64,000 bases of DNA from Oscillospiraceae bacterium (GCA_015064855.1 SVRK01000001.1:78196-142195), one strand, 5' to 3'; numbered from the stretch's first letter, positions 25,462 to 34,679 are shown. The notes: generated by a model not told the origin, from the sequence alone. A program made the numbers and translations.

Positions 25462-25497
25462 TACAATTATTGTATCATTTTCTAAAAAAAATGTCAA
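25462..25497 (-). promoter_or_regulatory. Sigma-A promoter and palindromic operator of the importer operon
   Basis: On the minus strand TTGACA (25497-25492), a 17-nt spacer and TACAAT (25474-25469). The -10 element is half of a perfect palindrome TACAATTATTGTA (25462-25474), and AAATGATAC occurs twice, 21 bp apart, flanking it. Such symmetry over a -10 box suits repression by a dimer, most simply the Crp/Fnr protein encoded just downstream. Confidence 0.7.
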
Positions 25498-25517
25498 TAT
25501 ATATTTTATAAAATGTC

Positions 25518-25546
25518 TTGATTTTTTTGTAGTAATAGTATATATT
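25518..25546 (+). promoter_or_regulatory. Sigma-A promoter for galE-galM
   Basis: TTGATT (25518-25523), a 17-nt spacer and TATATT (25541-25546), about 30 nt before the galE start and divergent from the importer promoter. Confidence 0.65.
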
Positions 25547-25575
25547 ATATATAATAAGGTTTTTGGAGGATGAAA

Positions 25576-26589
25576 ATGGCTATTTTAGTAACAGGGGGAA
25601 CCGGGTATATCGGTTCACACACGGTTGTAGAGCTTTTGAATGATGGCAGAGAGGTAGTAATTTTAGACAATCTGTGTAATTCAAAGCTTTGTGTACTTGA
25701 TAGAATTAAAGAAATTACCGGAAAGGATGTTAAATTCTACAAGGGCGATATTTTAAATATTGAGGATATTGAAAAGGTTTTCTCTGAAAATAAGATAGAT
25801 TCTGTTATCCATTTCGCAGGACTAAAGGCTGTTGGTGAGAGTGTTGCTATGCCTATTTGGTATTATCATAACAATATTACTGGCACTTTAAATCTTTGCA
25901 AGATTATGTCTAAATACAACTGTAAAAAAATCGTATTTTCATCATCCGCAACTGTTTATGGAAAGCCAAAATCCGTTCCAATTAGCGAAGATTTTCCACT
26001 TTCCACTACAAATCCATATGGCGAAACAAAGCTTATGATTGAAAGAATTTTAAGTGATATTTATGTTTCTGATAAAGAATGGAGCATTTGTATTTTAAGG
26101 TACTTTAATCCAATTGGTGCCCATGAAAGCGGACTTATGGGAGAGGACCCTAAAGGTAAGCCAAACAATCTTTTACCTTACGTTGCAAGAGTTGCTTTTG
26201 GTAAATATTCTCATGTTAATGTTTTTGGTAATGACTATGCAACACATGACGGTACAGGAGTCCGTGACTATATACACGTTGTAGACCTTGCTAATGCACA
26301 TCTTAAAGCAATTGACCGCACAAATATCGTCACTGGTGTTGAGCGCTTTAACATTGGAACAGGAAAAGGTTATTCCGTTCTTGATATAATCCACGCATTT
26401 GAAAAGGCAATAGGTAGAGAAATTCCTTATCAAATTTGCGAACGTCGTCCAGGCGACATTGATGAATGTTATGCTAACCCTGAAAAGGCATATCATATTT
26501 TAGGTTGGCAAGCAAAATACGACATAGAAAAAATGTGTATAGATGCAGCAAATTGGCAAATGAAAAATCCTGACGGATATGGTGAATAA
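25576..26589 (+). CDS. galE: UDP-glucose 4-epimerase
   Basis: Interconverts UDP-galactose and UDP-glucose; serves galactose use and supplies UDP-galactose for glycans. 337 residues of the short-chain dehydrogenase superfamily: NAD motif VTGGTGYIGSH at the N-terminus, HFAGLKAVGES, FSSSATVYG, the catalytic YGETK pair, YFNPIGAH, and RRPGDIDECYANP near the C-terminus. The ATG at 25576 is used because the in-frame ATG at 25570 directly abuts the GGAGG site. galM follows immediately. Confidence 0.97.
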   Translation: MAILVTGGTGYIGSHTVVELLNDGREVVILDNLCNSKLCVLDRIKEITGKDVKFYKGDILNIEDIEKVFSENKIDSVIHFAGLKAVGESVAMPIWYYHNNITGTLNLCKIMSKYNCKKIVFSSSATVYGKPKSVPISEDFPLSTTNPYGETKLMIERILSDIYVSDKEWSICILRYFNPIGAHESGLMGEDPKGKPNNLLPYVARVAFGKYSHVNVFGNDYATHDGTGVRDYIHVVDLANAHLKAIDRTNIVTGVERFNIGTGKGYSVLDIIHAFEKAIGREIPYQICERRPGDIDECYANPEKAYHILGWQAKYDIEKMCIDAANWQMKNPDGYGE

Positions 26590-27642
26590 ATGATTACTAA
26601 AGTTTTTTTCGATAAAACACCAAACGGAAAAGAGGTTTATAAATATACCTTAAAAAACGATATTGGCGCAAGCGTTGAGATTTTAACTCTTGGCGGTATA
26701 ATCAGGGCTATTAATATGCCTGATAAAAATGGAGTATTAGCAGATGTTGTTTGTGGTTATGATGATGTAAAATCATATTTCATAAATGGCGGTTATCAAG
26801 GCGCGCTAATCGGCAGATTTGGCAACAGAATTAAAGGCTCTTCCTTTACTCTCGACGGAGTGGAATATAAGCTTTTCGATAATGAATCTCCTAATCATTT
26901 ACACGGTGGTAAGGAAGGCTTTGATAAAAAGATTTGGGACGATAAATCTTATCAAATTGAAGATAATATGTTTCTTGAGCTTTCTTATTTTAGTAAGGAT
27001 ATGGAAGAGGGATATCCAGGAAACTTAAATGTAAAGGTTATATATTCATTTAATAATGATAATGCGCTGTCTATAAGATATTTGGCGACAACTGATAAAA
27101 AAACCGTCATTAACCTTACCAATCACGCATACTTTAATCTTGGCGGATATGATTCGGGCAGAATAGAGAATCATTCCTTGTGGATTGATGCTGACAAGGT
27201 TTCAGAGGTTGATAATAAGCTAATCCCAACAGGAATAGAGCTTTCAGTTGAAAATACACCGTTTGATTTCAGAAAAGAGAAATTAATCGGCAAGGATATT
27301 AAGGCTGACAACGTGCTCTTGAAATACGGTCAAGGCTATGATCATAACTTTATTTTAAATTCAAACGGAGCAATAAAGCACATTGCAACGTTGAAGGATA
27401 CAACAACTAAAAGAGAAATGAAGGTTTATACAAATCAACCTTGCATTCAAATATATGCTGCGAACTGTATAAACGAAGAGGATACACCATTTAAAAATGG
27501 CGTTTTACAAAAAAAGAGATGCGCAGTATGTCTTGAAACTCAGCATGCACCTGATTCACCAAACCAAAAGAATTTTCCATCTTGCGAGCTTGATGTTGGT
27601 GAGCTTTACGATTATACAACAGTATTTAAATTCAATAGCTAA
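26590..27642 (+). CDS. galM: Aldose 1-epimerase (mutarotase)
   Basis: Converts beta-D-galactose to the alpha anomer used by galactokinase. 350 residues of the galactose mutarotase fold: GRFGNRI, NHLHGGKEGFDKKIW, the catalytic His in NLTNHAYFNLGG, KYGQGYDHNFIL and the catalytic Glu in VCLETQHAPDSPN. It starts on the base after the galE stop. galK and galT are not in the window. Confidence 0.95.
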   Translation: MITKVFFDKTPNGKEVYKYTLKNDIGASVEILTLGGIIRAINMPDKNGVLADVVCGYDDVKSYFINGGYQGALIGRFGNRIKGSSFTLDGVEYKLFDNESPNHLHGGKEGFDKKIWDDKSYQIEDNMFLELSYFSKDMEEGYPGNLNVKVIYSFNNDNALSIRYLATTDKKTVINLTNHAYFNLGGYDSGRIENHSLWIDADKVSEVDNKLIPTGIELSVENTPFDFRKEKLIGKDIKADNVLLKYGQGYDHNFILNSNGAIKHIATLKDTTTKREMKVYTNQPCIQIYAANCINEEDTPFKNGVLQKKRCAVCLETQHAPDSPNQKNFPSCELDVGELYDYTTVFKFNS

Positions 27643-27644
27643 TT

Positions 27645-27672
27645 AAAAGTCGCATATTAATGCGACTTTTTT
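27645..27672 (+). terminator. Rho-independent terminator after galM
   Basis: AAAAGTCGCA/TGCGACTTTT stem with a 6-nt loop and six T at the end. Confidence 0.9.
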
Positions 27673-27707
27673 CATATTATTTAACATATCGATATTTTGG
27701 AGTAAGT

Positions 27708-27965
27708 ATGTTAAATAGTAGTTTTTTAGATAGATGTGAAATTTTAGGAAGATATATTATTGAAAACAATGCAACTGTGCGAGAAACAGGCAAAGCATTT
27801 GGAATTAGCAAATCAACTGTACATAAGGATATAACAGAAAAATTATCAAAAATAAATCACACATTATTTTTAGAGGTGGAAAAGATTTTACAAAAAAATA
27901 AAATGGAAAGACACATAAGAGGTGGGGAAGCAACGAAGCAAAAATATTTAAATCACAAAGAATAA
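27708..27965 (+). CDS. spoIIID: Sporulation transcription factor SpoIIID
   Basis: DNA-binding regulator that adjusts the sigma-E regulon in the mother cell. 85 residues, the usual length: DRCEILGRYIIENNATVRETGK, then the helix-turn-helix AFGISKSTVHKDITEKL, then a basic tail with MERHIRGGEATKQKYL. The ATG at 27708 has GGAG upstream; an upstream frame reaching 27660 is not supported. Here it stands alone behind the gal genes. Strong evidence that the organism forms endospores. Confidence 0.95.
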   Translation: MLNSSFLDRCEILGRYIIENNATVRETGKAFGISKSTVHKDITEKLSKINHTLFLEVEKILQKNKMERHIRGGEATKQKYLNHKE

Positions 27966-27991
27966 AAAAACCCGAGAAACCTCGGGTTTTT
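27964..27991 (+). terminator. Rho-independent terminator after spoIIID
   Basis: AAAAACCCGAG/CTCGGGTTTTT stem with an AAAC loop. The 230 nt that follow (27992-28222) are very AT-rich and show no gene, repeat or structure that I can support. Confidence 0.9.
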
Positions 27992-28222
27992 CAATTTGTA
28001 TAAGATAGAGTAATTTCCTTATAAACAATTGCTAATACCTCTAATTATACAAAATGCAAATTTTATATAATTAAGAGAATAGAAATATAGTTATATTAAG
28101 ATGTATTTTGCGTTTTATATTAATTACGACAAATGCTTATTTTATATACATTCGTGAAAACCGCATTATTTTTTTCTTGTATGATGACTTGTATTCAAAA
28201 AGAAAAAATTTTAATTTTCTTT

Positions 28223-28699
28223 TTAAAGCAAAATTTTTTTCCATTCAAAAATTAGATCTTCAAGTGACCATTTTGCATTTGCAGGCGACGTGGATGGCAA
28301 ACATATCGCATCGCGCATAATTTTTTCTCTTAAATATATATTGTAAAATTTTTCTGCGGTTTTACCATTTACAAAAATTTTTTCAATATTTGAATTATTT
28401 AAAATAGTTTCCAAATTATTAGGCGTTACATTTTTTATTGAGCTGTCCGAGCTTCCAAGAATTTCACATGATGCAATAACATCCCATAATGCGATTTTGT
28501 ATTTTTTTAGCAAAATTTTCTTTTCTTCGATAGTATTAGGGAGTTCACAATTATACACTTTAGAAATTACGTGCCAAAATCTATTTTGCTGATGACCATA
28601 AAAAAACATTTGCTCACGTGATTTTACCGATGGAAAGCTTCCTAATATAAGAATTTTTGAATCGTTATCATAAAATGGTTCTATTGGATGGTAAATCAA
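28223..28699 (-). CDS. Hypoxanthine/uracil-DNA glycosylase family protein
   Basis: Base-excision enzyme of the uracil-DNA glycosylase superfamily, probably family 6 (hypoxanthine-DNA glycosylase). 158 residues. The N-terminal ILILGSFPSVKSREQMFFYGHQ block continues to NRFWHVISKVY, the mid-protein LWDVIASCE block matches, and the C-terminal motif is LPSTSPANAKWS. It removes deaminated adenine (and possibly uracil). Single gene with weak Shine-Dalgarno AAGGAAGAA. Substrate choice is inferred from the GSFPS/FYGHQQNRFW pattern. Confidence 0.82.
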   Translation of the reverse strand: MIYHPIEPFYDNDSKILILGSFPSVKSREQMFFYGHQQNRFWHVISKVYNCELPNTIEEKKILLKKYKIALWDVIASCEILGSSDSSIKNVTPNNLETILNNSNIEKIFVNGKTAEKFYNIYLREKIMRDAICLPSTSPANAKWSLEDLIFEWKKILL

Positions 28700-28780
28700 G
28701 ATTTTTCTTCCTTTTTGTAAATTATATATAAATTATATCAAAATTTTAATAATATAACAATAAAAATTTGAAAATACCTA

Positions 28781-28809
28781 TTGACAAAAATAATATTTGA
28801 TGTTATACT
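28781..28809 (+). promoter_or_regulatory. Sigma-A promoter for ylxM-ffh-rpsP-khpA
   Basis: TTGACA (28781-28786), a 17-nt spacer and TATACT (28804-28809), 40 nt before ylxM. Confidence 0.8.
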
Positions 28810-28848
28810 TGTAAAGTAATTTGGTTTACACCTTTTGGAGGGATTATT

Positions 28849-29205
28849 ATGTTTGAAAAAAATCTTAATATTTCCTTACTTTTAGACTTTTATGGTGATA
28901 TTTTAAGCGAACGTCAGCGCGATATGATTTCCATGTATTATAATGAGGACTGCTCTCTTGCTGAAATCGCTGAAGCTTACGAAATTTCACGTCAAGGCGT
29001 GCGTAGCGTTTTAAAAAAAGGTGAAACTATTCTTACAGATATGGAAAATAAACTTGGACTTGCTTATCGCTTTATGAAAATGCGTGATAAGTCCGCTGAA
29101 ATTGCGTCAGAACTGGATTTAATTAATACTAAAATAAATAATGACGATATTTCTTCTAAAATCAAATCATTAATTATTGAAATTAATGATTTGGCTAATT
29201 ATTAA
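28849..29205 (+). CDS. ylxM: YlxM family helix-turn-helix protein
   Basis: Small regulator associated with signal recognition particle genes in Firmicutes. 118 residues: a sigma-70 region 4-like helix-turn-helix LSERQRDMISMYYNEDCSLA followed by EIAEAYEISRQGVRSVLKKG, and a C-terminal helical tail. TTGGAGG upstream. It precedes ffh by 14 nt, the conserved arrangement; its molecular role is unsettled. Confidence 0.93.
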   Translation: MFEKNLNISLLLDFYGDILSERQRDMISMYYNEDCSLAEIAEAYEISRQGVRSVLKKGETILTDMENKLGLAYRFMKMRDKSAEIASELDLINTKINNDDISSKIKSLIIEINDLANY

Positions 29206-29219
29206 TAGGAGGTATCATT

Positions 29220-30560
29220 ATGGCTATGTTCCAAAGCTTGGCTGATAAGCTATCAAATGCTTTTAAAAAGTTTAGAAGCAAGGGTAAGCTTACAGAGGCT
29301 GACGTTAAAGAGGGTATGCGCGAAATTAAGCTTGCTCTACTTGAGGCTGACGTTAGCTTCAAGGTTGTTAAAGACTTTGTAAAAAAGGTTACAGAACGTG
29401 CTGTTGGCTCTCAAGTTCTTGAAAGCTTGATGCCCGGTCAACAAGTCGTTAAAATAGTTCACGAGGAGCTTATTGAGCTTATGGGTAAAACCCAATCAAA
29501 GCTTGAAATTGCTTCAAAGCCACCAACAGTTGTTATGATGGTTGGTTTACAAGGAGCTGGTAAAACTACCCACTCAGGTAAAATTGCAGGTCTCTATAAA
29601 AAGCAAGGCAAAAATCCATTATTAGTTGCGTGTGACGTCTATCGTCCTGCAGCTATTAAGCAATTACAAATTGTTGGTTCTCAGCTAAATATTCCTGTTT
29701 TTGCTGATGAAAAATCAAAAAATCCTGTTTCAATTGCTAAAAGTGCCTTAGACTACGCAAAGAAAAACGGTCATGATATAGTATTTATTGACACAGCAGG
29801 TAGATTACATGTTGATGAGGTTCTTATGAAGGAGCTTCAAGACATTAAAAAGGTTACAGAGCCAACTGAAATTCTTTTGGTTGTTGATGCTATGCTCGGT
29901 CAAGATGCTGTAAACGTTGCAGAATCCTTCAATGGTATGCTTGATATTACAGGCGTTGTTCTTACAAAGCTTGATGGTGATACGCGTGGTGGCGCTGCTC
30001 TTTCCGTTAGATATGTAACAGGAAAGCCGATTAAATTCGTTGGTACAGGCGAAAAGCTTGATACTATTGAACCATTTTATCCTGATAGAATGGCATCAAG
30101 AATCCTTGGTATGGGAGATGTTTTAACTCTTATTGAAAAAGCTGAAGAGGCTTACGATAAAAAGCAAGCCGAGGCACTTGAAAAGAAAATGAGGGAAAAT
30201 ACCTTTACTCTAACTGATTATCTTGACCAAATGGCTCAATTAAAGAAAATGGGCTCACTTGAAAGTGTTATGGCAATGGTCCCCGGTATGAGCGCAAAGG
30301 ATGTAAAAATTGACGAAAGCATGCTCGCGCATACAGAAGCAATCATTCTTTCGATGACTCCAAAAGAAAGGGAAAATCCCGATATCATAAACTCGTCAAG
30401 AAAGAAAAGAATTGCAAAGGGGAGCGGCACTTCCGTTGAGGAAATCAATAGACTTTTAAAGCAATTTGACCAAATGAAAAAACTTATGAAGCAAATGTCG
30501 TCAGGCAAATTCAAAGGCTTTGGCGGATTTGGTGGAAAAAAGATGAAAATGCCGTTCTAA
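29220..30560 (+). CDS. ffh: Signal recognition particle protein Ffh
   Basis: SRP54 GTPase that binds signal sequences and 4.5S/6S RNA and targets ribosomes to FtsY and Sec. 446 residues: N domain (1-95), G domain with GLQGAGKTTHSGKIAG (about 108), DVYRPAAIKQL, DTAGRLHVD, TKLDGDTRGGAALS, and a Met-rich M domain (about 300-446) ending with GFGGFGGKKMKMPF. AGGAGG precedes the ATG. Confidence 0.97.
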   Translation: MAMFQSLADKLSNAFKKFRSKGKLTEADVKEGMREIKLALLEADVSFKVVKDFVKKVTERAVGSQVLESLMPGQQVVKIVHEELIELMGKTQSKLEIASKPPTVVMMVGLQGAGKTTHSGKIAGLYKKQGKNPLLVACDVYRPAAIKQLQIVGSQLNIPVFADEKSKNPVSIAKSALDYAKKNGHDIVFIDTAGRLHVDEVLMKELQDIKKVTEPTEILLVVDAMLGQDAVNVAESFNGMLDITGVVLTKLDGDTRGGAALSVRYVTGKPIKFVGTGEKLDTIEPFYPDRMASRILGMGDVLTLIEKAEEAYDKKQAEALEKKMRENTFTLTDYLDQMAQLKKMGSLESVMAMVPGMSAKDVKIDESMLAHTEAIILSMTPKERENPDIINSSRKKRIAKGSGTSVEEINRLLKQFDQMKKLMKQMSSGKFKGFGGFGGKKMKMPF

Positions 30561-30604
30561 AGGCTTTTTATAAATAAAAATAATTATATATGGAGGAACA
30601 AACA

Positions 30605-30850
30605 ATGGCAGTTAAAATGAGATTAAGAAGAATGGGCGCAAAGAAGGCTCCTTTCTACCGTGTAGTTGTTGCTGATGAAAGAGCACCAAGAGATGGTAAG
30701 TTTATTGACGAGGTTGGTTACTACAACCCACTTACTGAGCCTGCTGACATCAAGTTCAACGTTGAAAAGACTGAAAAGTGGCTCAACGATGGTGCACAAC
30801 CTACTGAAACTGTAAAATCTCTTCTCAAGAAAAGCGGTATTGTAAAATAA
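30605..30850 (+). CDS. rpsP: 30S ribosomal protein S16
   Basis: Small-subunit assembly protein. 81 residues: [40 protein letters not shown] and [12 protein letters not shown] are the family core. GGAGG lies before the ATG at 30605; an in-frame ATG at 30590 overlaps that site. Confidence 0.97.
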   Translation: MAVKMRLRRMGAKKAPFYRVVVADERAPRDGKFIDEVGYYNPLTEPADIKFNVEKTEKWLNDGAQPTETVKSLLKKSGIVK

Positions 30851-30893
30851 TTCAAAGGAAAGGGATTATTTTATATAATCAAAGGTGTGCAAA

Positions 30894-31130
30894 ATGATTG
30901 ATCTTAGCACAGTTCTTTCTAATATCGCAAAGTCAATAGTTGACAATCCTGACAAGGTATCTGTTACCACTGAAGAGGATGGCAACGAAATACTAATGAC
31001 TCTTAGTGTTGCTGAAGAAGACATGGGCATGATTATCGGAAAGCGCGGCAAAATTGCCAAGGCTATCCGCACTGTAATGAAAACAGTTGCTAAAATTGAT
31101 GACAAAAAGGTTACAGTTGAAATAAAATAA
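30894..31130 (+). CDS. khpA: KH-domain RNA-binding protein KhpA
   Basis: Single KH domain with the GxxG loop in IIGKRGKIAKAIRTVMK; 78 residues. KhpA with KhpB binds many RNAs and influences cell division and elongation in Gram-positives. In many Firmicutes rimM, trmD and rplS follow; here a terminator follows directly. Confidence 0.92.
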   Translation: MIDLSTVLSNIAKSIVDNPDKVSVTTEEDGNEILMTLSVAEEDMGMIIGKRGKIAKAIRTVMKTVAKIDDKKVTVEIK

Positions 31131-31158
31131 AAATAGGGCTTACTGCCCTATTTTTTTC
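31130..31158 (+). terminator. Rho-independent terminator after khpA
   Basis: AAATAGGGC/GCCCTATTT stem, TTACT loop, long T run. Confidence 0.9.
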
Positions 31159-31178
31159 TACTCAAATTTTCTATTTTA

Positions 31179-31207
31179 TTGACTTTTCACTAAAATAATA
31201 CTATAAT
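31179..31207 (+). promoter_or_regulatory. Sigma-A promoter for manA
   Basis: TTGACT (31179-31184), a 17-nt spacer and TATAAT (31202-31207), 29 nt before the ATG. Confidence 0.75.
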
Positions 31208-31236
31208 TAATATAGTAATTTTTTAAGGAGAAAAAT

Positions 31237-32190
31237 ATGTTGAAGCCAATTAAATTAAATCCTGTATTTAAAGAGATTATTTGGGGTGGTAGCCGCCTCA
31301 AAAGCGAATATAATAAAAAGTCCGACCTAAATAATATCGCTGAAAGCTGGGAGCTTACAGTACGCCCTGACGGCATGAACACTATTGTTGGTGGTGAATT
31401 TGACGGTATAACTATGGAAGAATATATAAAAATAAATGGTGAGAGCGTAATATCAAACCAAAAACAACCATTCTTCCCTCTTTTAATCAAATTCATCGAT
31501 GCTGAGGATAATCTATCGGTTCAAGTACATCCTGACGATGAATATGGACTAAAAAATGCTAATAGTTTAGGCAAAACAGAAATGTGGTACATTATTGATG
31601 CAAAACCCGGCGCGCAGCTTGTTTATGGTCTTAAAGATGGAGTATCAAATGAAGAATTTGCACAAGCTATAAAAGATGGCAAAGTCGAAGAAAAGCTTAA
31701 TTATGTAAGCGTGAAGAAAGACGATGTTTTCTTTATTCCAAGTGGATTGGTACATGCAATCGGTTCTGGAATTTTACTCGCTGAAATACAACAAAACTCT
31801 AATATTACATACAGAGTATACGATTACAACCGCATAGGTAAGGATGGAAAACCACGAGAGCTACATGTAAACGACGCTTTAAATGTTATTGTCAATAGAA
31901 GCCCGGAAGAAATTGAAAAAATACAATTTTCTACAAACGTAAAAAATACTAACACTCTTGCTTCGTGCGAGTATTTTACCGTAGAAAAGCACAATATTTC
32001 TGATATATATATTGGTTTTACCGATGAGGAAAGCTTCGCTTCTCTTCTTTGTCTTGATGGAAATGGTACTATTATATATAATAATGAAGAATTTGCCCTC
32101 TCAAAGGGAGATAGCTATTTCATTCCAGCTGGAATTGGTGAATTTAAAATTACTGGCAAGTTAGAAGTTATTATATCAAAAATCAAATAA
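31237..32190 (+). CDS. manA: Mannose-6-phosphate isomerase, class I
   Basis: Zinc enzyme that interconverts mannose 6-phosphate and fructose 6-phosphate. 317 residues, the short Firmicutes form: FKEIIWGGSRL, ESWELTVRPDG, FPLLIKFIDAEDNLSVQVHP with the metal His/Gln, EMWYIIDA, FIPSGLVHAIG and EIQQNSNITYRVYDYNR. AAGGAG precedes the ATG. Transcribed alone. Confidence 0.95.
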   Translation: MLKPIKLNPVFKEIIWGGSRLKSEYNKKSDLNNIAESWELTVRPDGMNTIVGGEFDGITMEEYIKINGESVISNQKQPFFPLLIKFIDAEDNLSVQVHPDDEYGLKNANSLGKTEMWYIIDAKPGAQLVYGLKDGVSNEEFAQAIKDGKVEEKLNYVSVKKDDVFFIPSGLVHAIGSGILLAEIQQNSNITYRVYDYNRIGKDGKPRELHVNDALNVIVNRSPEEIEKIQFSTNVKNTNTLASCEYFTVEKHNISDIYIGFTDEESFASLLCLDGNGTIIYNNEEFALSKGDSYFIPAGIGEFKITGKLEVIISKIK

Positions 32191-32191
32191 G

Positions 32192-32222
32192 AAAAGCTCA
32201 CTCCTCTGAGTGAGCTTTTTAA
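32192..32222 (+). terminator. Bidirectional terminator between manA and yebC
   Basis: A perfect 12-bp stem AAAAGCTCACTC/GAGTGAGCTTTT with a CTCT loop, with A and T runs on both sides. Serves two converging genes. Confidence 0.9.
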
Positions 32223-32951
32223 TTAATCACAGTTTTCCCAGTTATGATATACTTCTGTTACGTCTTCATTATCCTCAAGATGCTCAATAAGTAGATTCAT
32301 ATACTTAATGTCGTCTTCTGATGTAAGCTCAACGTAAGTTGAAGGAATTTTATCATGGTCAGCGGAAACGTACTTATATCCTGCCTTTTCAAGGTCGGAT
32401 GCTACTGCTTCAAGGTCGGAATCTTCTGTGTAGATAATATACGCCTCTTCATCAGAAACAAAGTCGTTTGCTCCTGCTTCAAGGGAAGCCTCCATGAGCT
32501 CGTCCTCGTTATATCCTTCCTCCTTGGAAATCATAATAACTCCCTTGTCTTCAAATAAATATCCGACGCATCCGGTTGTGCCAAGATTTCCCTTATATTT
32601 GCTAAAATAAGAACGAATTTCAGGAGTTGTACGATTTGTGTTATCAGTTGCTGCCTCAACAATTACAGCAACTCCACCAGGACCATAGCCCTCGTATCTC
32701 ATTTCTTCAAGAGAAGCAGCATCTGACGAGCTTGCTTTTTTGATCGTTCTTTCAATATTATCGTTAGGAACGTTATTTTGCTTTGCCTTTTGAATTAATT
32801 GTGCAAGCTTTGCGTTAGAAACAGGGTCTGGTCCTCCTGCCTTTACTGCAACAGCAATTTCCTTACCGATTTTTGTGAAGATTTTTGCTCTTTGAGCATC
32901 AGTCTTCTCTTTTTTATGCATTATATTTTTCCATTTGCTATGTCCTGACAT
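32223..32951 (-). CDS. yebC: YebC/PmpR family protein
   Basis: 242 residues. YebC-family proteins were annotated as transcription regulators, and recent work links the family to relief of ribosome pausing on proline-rich sequences. Opens with SGHSKWKNIMHKKEKTDAQR and has ARIFTKIGKEI-type AKIFTKIGKEIAVAVK, NVPNDNIERTIKKA, YEGYGPGGVAVIVE, TDNTNRT and the FDGGS-like FEDKGVI region. 12 nt after argS in the prs-argS-yebC run. Confidence 0.94.
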   Translation of the reverse strand: MSGHSKWKNIMHKKEKTDAQRAKIFTKIGKEIAVAVKAGGPDPVSNAKLAQLIQKAKQNNVPNDNIERTIKKASSSDAASLEEMRYEGYGPGGVAVIVEAATDNTNRTTPEIRSYFSKYKGNLGTTGCVGYLFEDKGVIMISKEEGYNEDELMEASLEAGANDFVSDEEAYIIYTEDSDLEAVASDLEKAGYKYVSADHDKIPSTYVELTSEDDIKYMNLLIEHLEDNEDVTEVYHNWENCD

Positions 32952-32963
32952 AAAAACCTCTAA

Positions 32964-34679
32964 TTAAATCTTTTCTGTTTTTTTCATACATATAAGCTCA
33001 AATGCATTGCCAAGAACCTCTTTGGTAGCACTTGTTAATCTTATACGAGTATTTCTTACATTGATATCGTTTGCTGTCGCTATTTGACAGTTATGATAGA
33101 ATTTATTAAACGCACTACAAATATCAATAATATATCTTGTGATAACTGACGGCTCATATTCCTTTATAGCTCCCTTTACAGCCTCACCAAATTTGGAGAG
33201 CACCTTTAAAAGGTCTGCTTCCTCGGGTGTTGAAATTACAGGCTCTGTTGCCATAAAATCAAAATCCTTTGATTTATCAAGTATGCCGCAGGTACGAGCA
33301 TAGGTATACTGTGCATAAGGACCTGTGTTGCCCTCAAAGCTGAGTGCATCCTTCATAATGAAGTTAATATCCTTTATACGGTTATTATACAAGTAATAGA
33401 AAACAACCGAGCCAACACCAACGGCTTCAGCAACCTCTTCCCTATTTTCTAGGTTAGGATTTTTCTCGTTAATAATTTCACTTACCTTTTCAATAGCAGT
33501 TTTAAATAAATCCTTCAAAAGAATAACATTGCCCGTTCTTGTTGCAAGCTTTTCACCATTTATACTAACAGTACCATAGGGAACGTGTACAAGCTTGTCA
33601 TGCCAATTATATCCCATAAGCTCTACAACCTTGAACCATTGAGCAAAGTGTAAGCTTTGTCCTGCCGAGGTTACATAGATACATTTGTCAAAATCGTAGG
33701 TTTCCTTACGATAAACAGCCGCTGCAATATCTCTTGTAGGATATAGCGTTGAGCCATCCTTTTTTAAAATCAAGCAAGGTGGCATATTATAATCTGACAA
33801 ATCAACGATAGAAGCTCCATCGTCAATCCTTAGAAGCCCGCTGTTTCTTAATTTTTCAACCTGTGCAGGCATTTTATCAGTATAAAAGCTTTCGCCCTTG
33901 TAACTATCAAATTCAATGCCTAATTGTTTGTATGTTTTTTGATATTCCTTTAAACTAATCTCAACAAACCATTTCCAAAGTCTAATATTTGTTTCATCAC
34001 CGTGCTCTAACTTTGCAAATTCGTCGCGAGCCTTTTGGTTTAAGGTTTCGTCTATTTCTGCCTCGTGATGGAATTTAACATAAAGAGCAACTAATCCATC
34101 AACACCCTCTTTTTCAATTTCTTCATCGCTGCCCCAAAGATTGTATGCAGTGATAAGCTTGCCGAATTGAGTGCCCCAGTCACCTAAATAGTTTATTCCA
34201 ACACAGTTGTATCCTTGAAATTCATGAAGTTTTTTTAGAGAGTGACCAATAACGGTAGTGCCAAGATGTCCAATATGGAAAGGTTTTGCAACGTTGGGGG
34301 AAGAATAGTCAAACACTGCAGTTTTGCCCTTTCCCGAGCCATCTGAGCCATACTTCTCTTTTTTATCTTCAATTTCTAACAAAACGTTTTTAATCAAATA
34401 ATCATTTGATACAAAAATGTTCAAATAACCATTCACTGCTTGCGCCTTTGAAACCACAATTGAAGAAAATTTTTCTTCAATTTCCTTTGCAATTACAGGC
34501 GGAGCCTTTCTAAATATTCTTGATAGCTTAAAGCAAGGAAATGCGATATCACCTAAAGATGAATCAGGTGGATATTCAAACATTGAAATTAAATCGTCTG
34601 AATTTAATTCTAATTCAGGAGAAATAGATTTTAGACAATATAATAAATCCTTCGCCACAAGATTTTTAAAATTATTCAT
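32964..34679 (-). CDS. argS: Arginine-tRNA ligase
   Basis: Class I aminoacyl-tRNA synthetase charging tRNA-Arg. 571 residues: the N-terminal Add-1 domain (to about 110), SSPNVAKPFHIGHLGTTVIG with the HIGH motif in variant form HIGH (PFHIGHL), LGDWGTQFG, the KMSKR-equivalent region MSTREG replaced by TRTGNVILL, and an anticodon-binding DALR domain with NTGPYAQYTYART. AAAGGAA precedes the ATG. Confidence 0.96.
   Translation of the reverse strand: MNNFKNLVAKDLLYCLKSISPELELNSDDLISMFEYPPDSSLGDIAFPCFKLSRIFRKAPPVIAKEIEEKFSSIVVSKAQAVNGYLNIFVSNDYLIKNVLLEIEDKKEKYGSDGSGKGKTAVFDYSSPNVAKPFHIGHLGTTVIGHSLKKLHEFQGYNCVGINYLGDWGTQFGKLITAYNLWGSDEEIEKEGVDGLVALYVKFHHEAEIDETLNQKARDEFAKLEHGDETNIRLWKWFVEISLKEYQKTYKQLGIEFDSYKGESFYTDKMPAQVEKLRNSGLLRIDDGASIVDLSDYNMPPCLILKKDGSTLYPTRDIAAAVYRKETYDFDKCIYVTSAGQSLHFAQWFKVVELMGYNWHDKLVHVPYGTVSINGEKLATRTGNVILLKDLFKTAIEKVSEIINEKNPNLENREEVAEAVGVGSVVFYYLYNNRIKDINFIMKDALSFEGNTGPYAQYTYARTCGILDKSKDFDFMATEPVISTPEEADLLKVLSKFGEAVKGAIKEYEPSVITRYIIDICSAFNKFYHNCQIATANDINVRNTRIRLTSATKEVLGNAFELICMKKTEKI

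Noticed and set aside
25428..25466. Start of the Crp/Fnr gene at the ATG at 25466
   Set aside because: It would lie upstream of the transcript start predicted from the TTGACA-17-TACAAT promoter.
27992..28222. A hidden gene or RNA between spoIIID and the glycosylase
   Set aside because: Only AT-rich sequence with no start site, stem or repeat that I could support.
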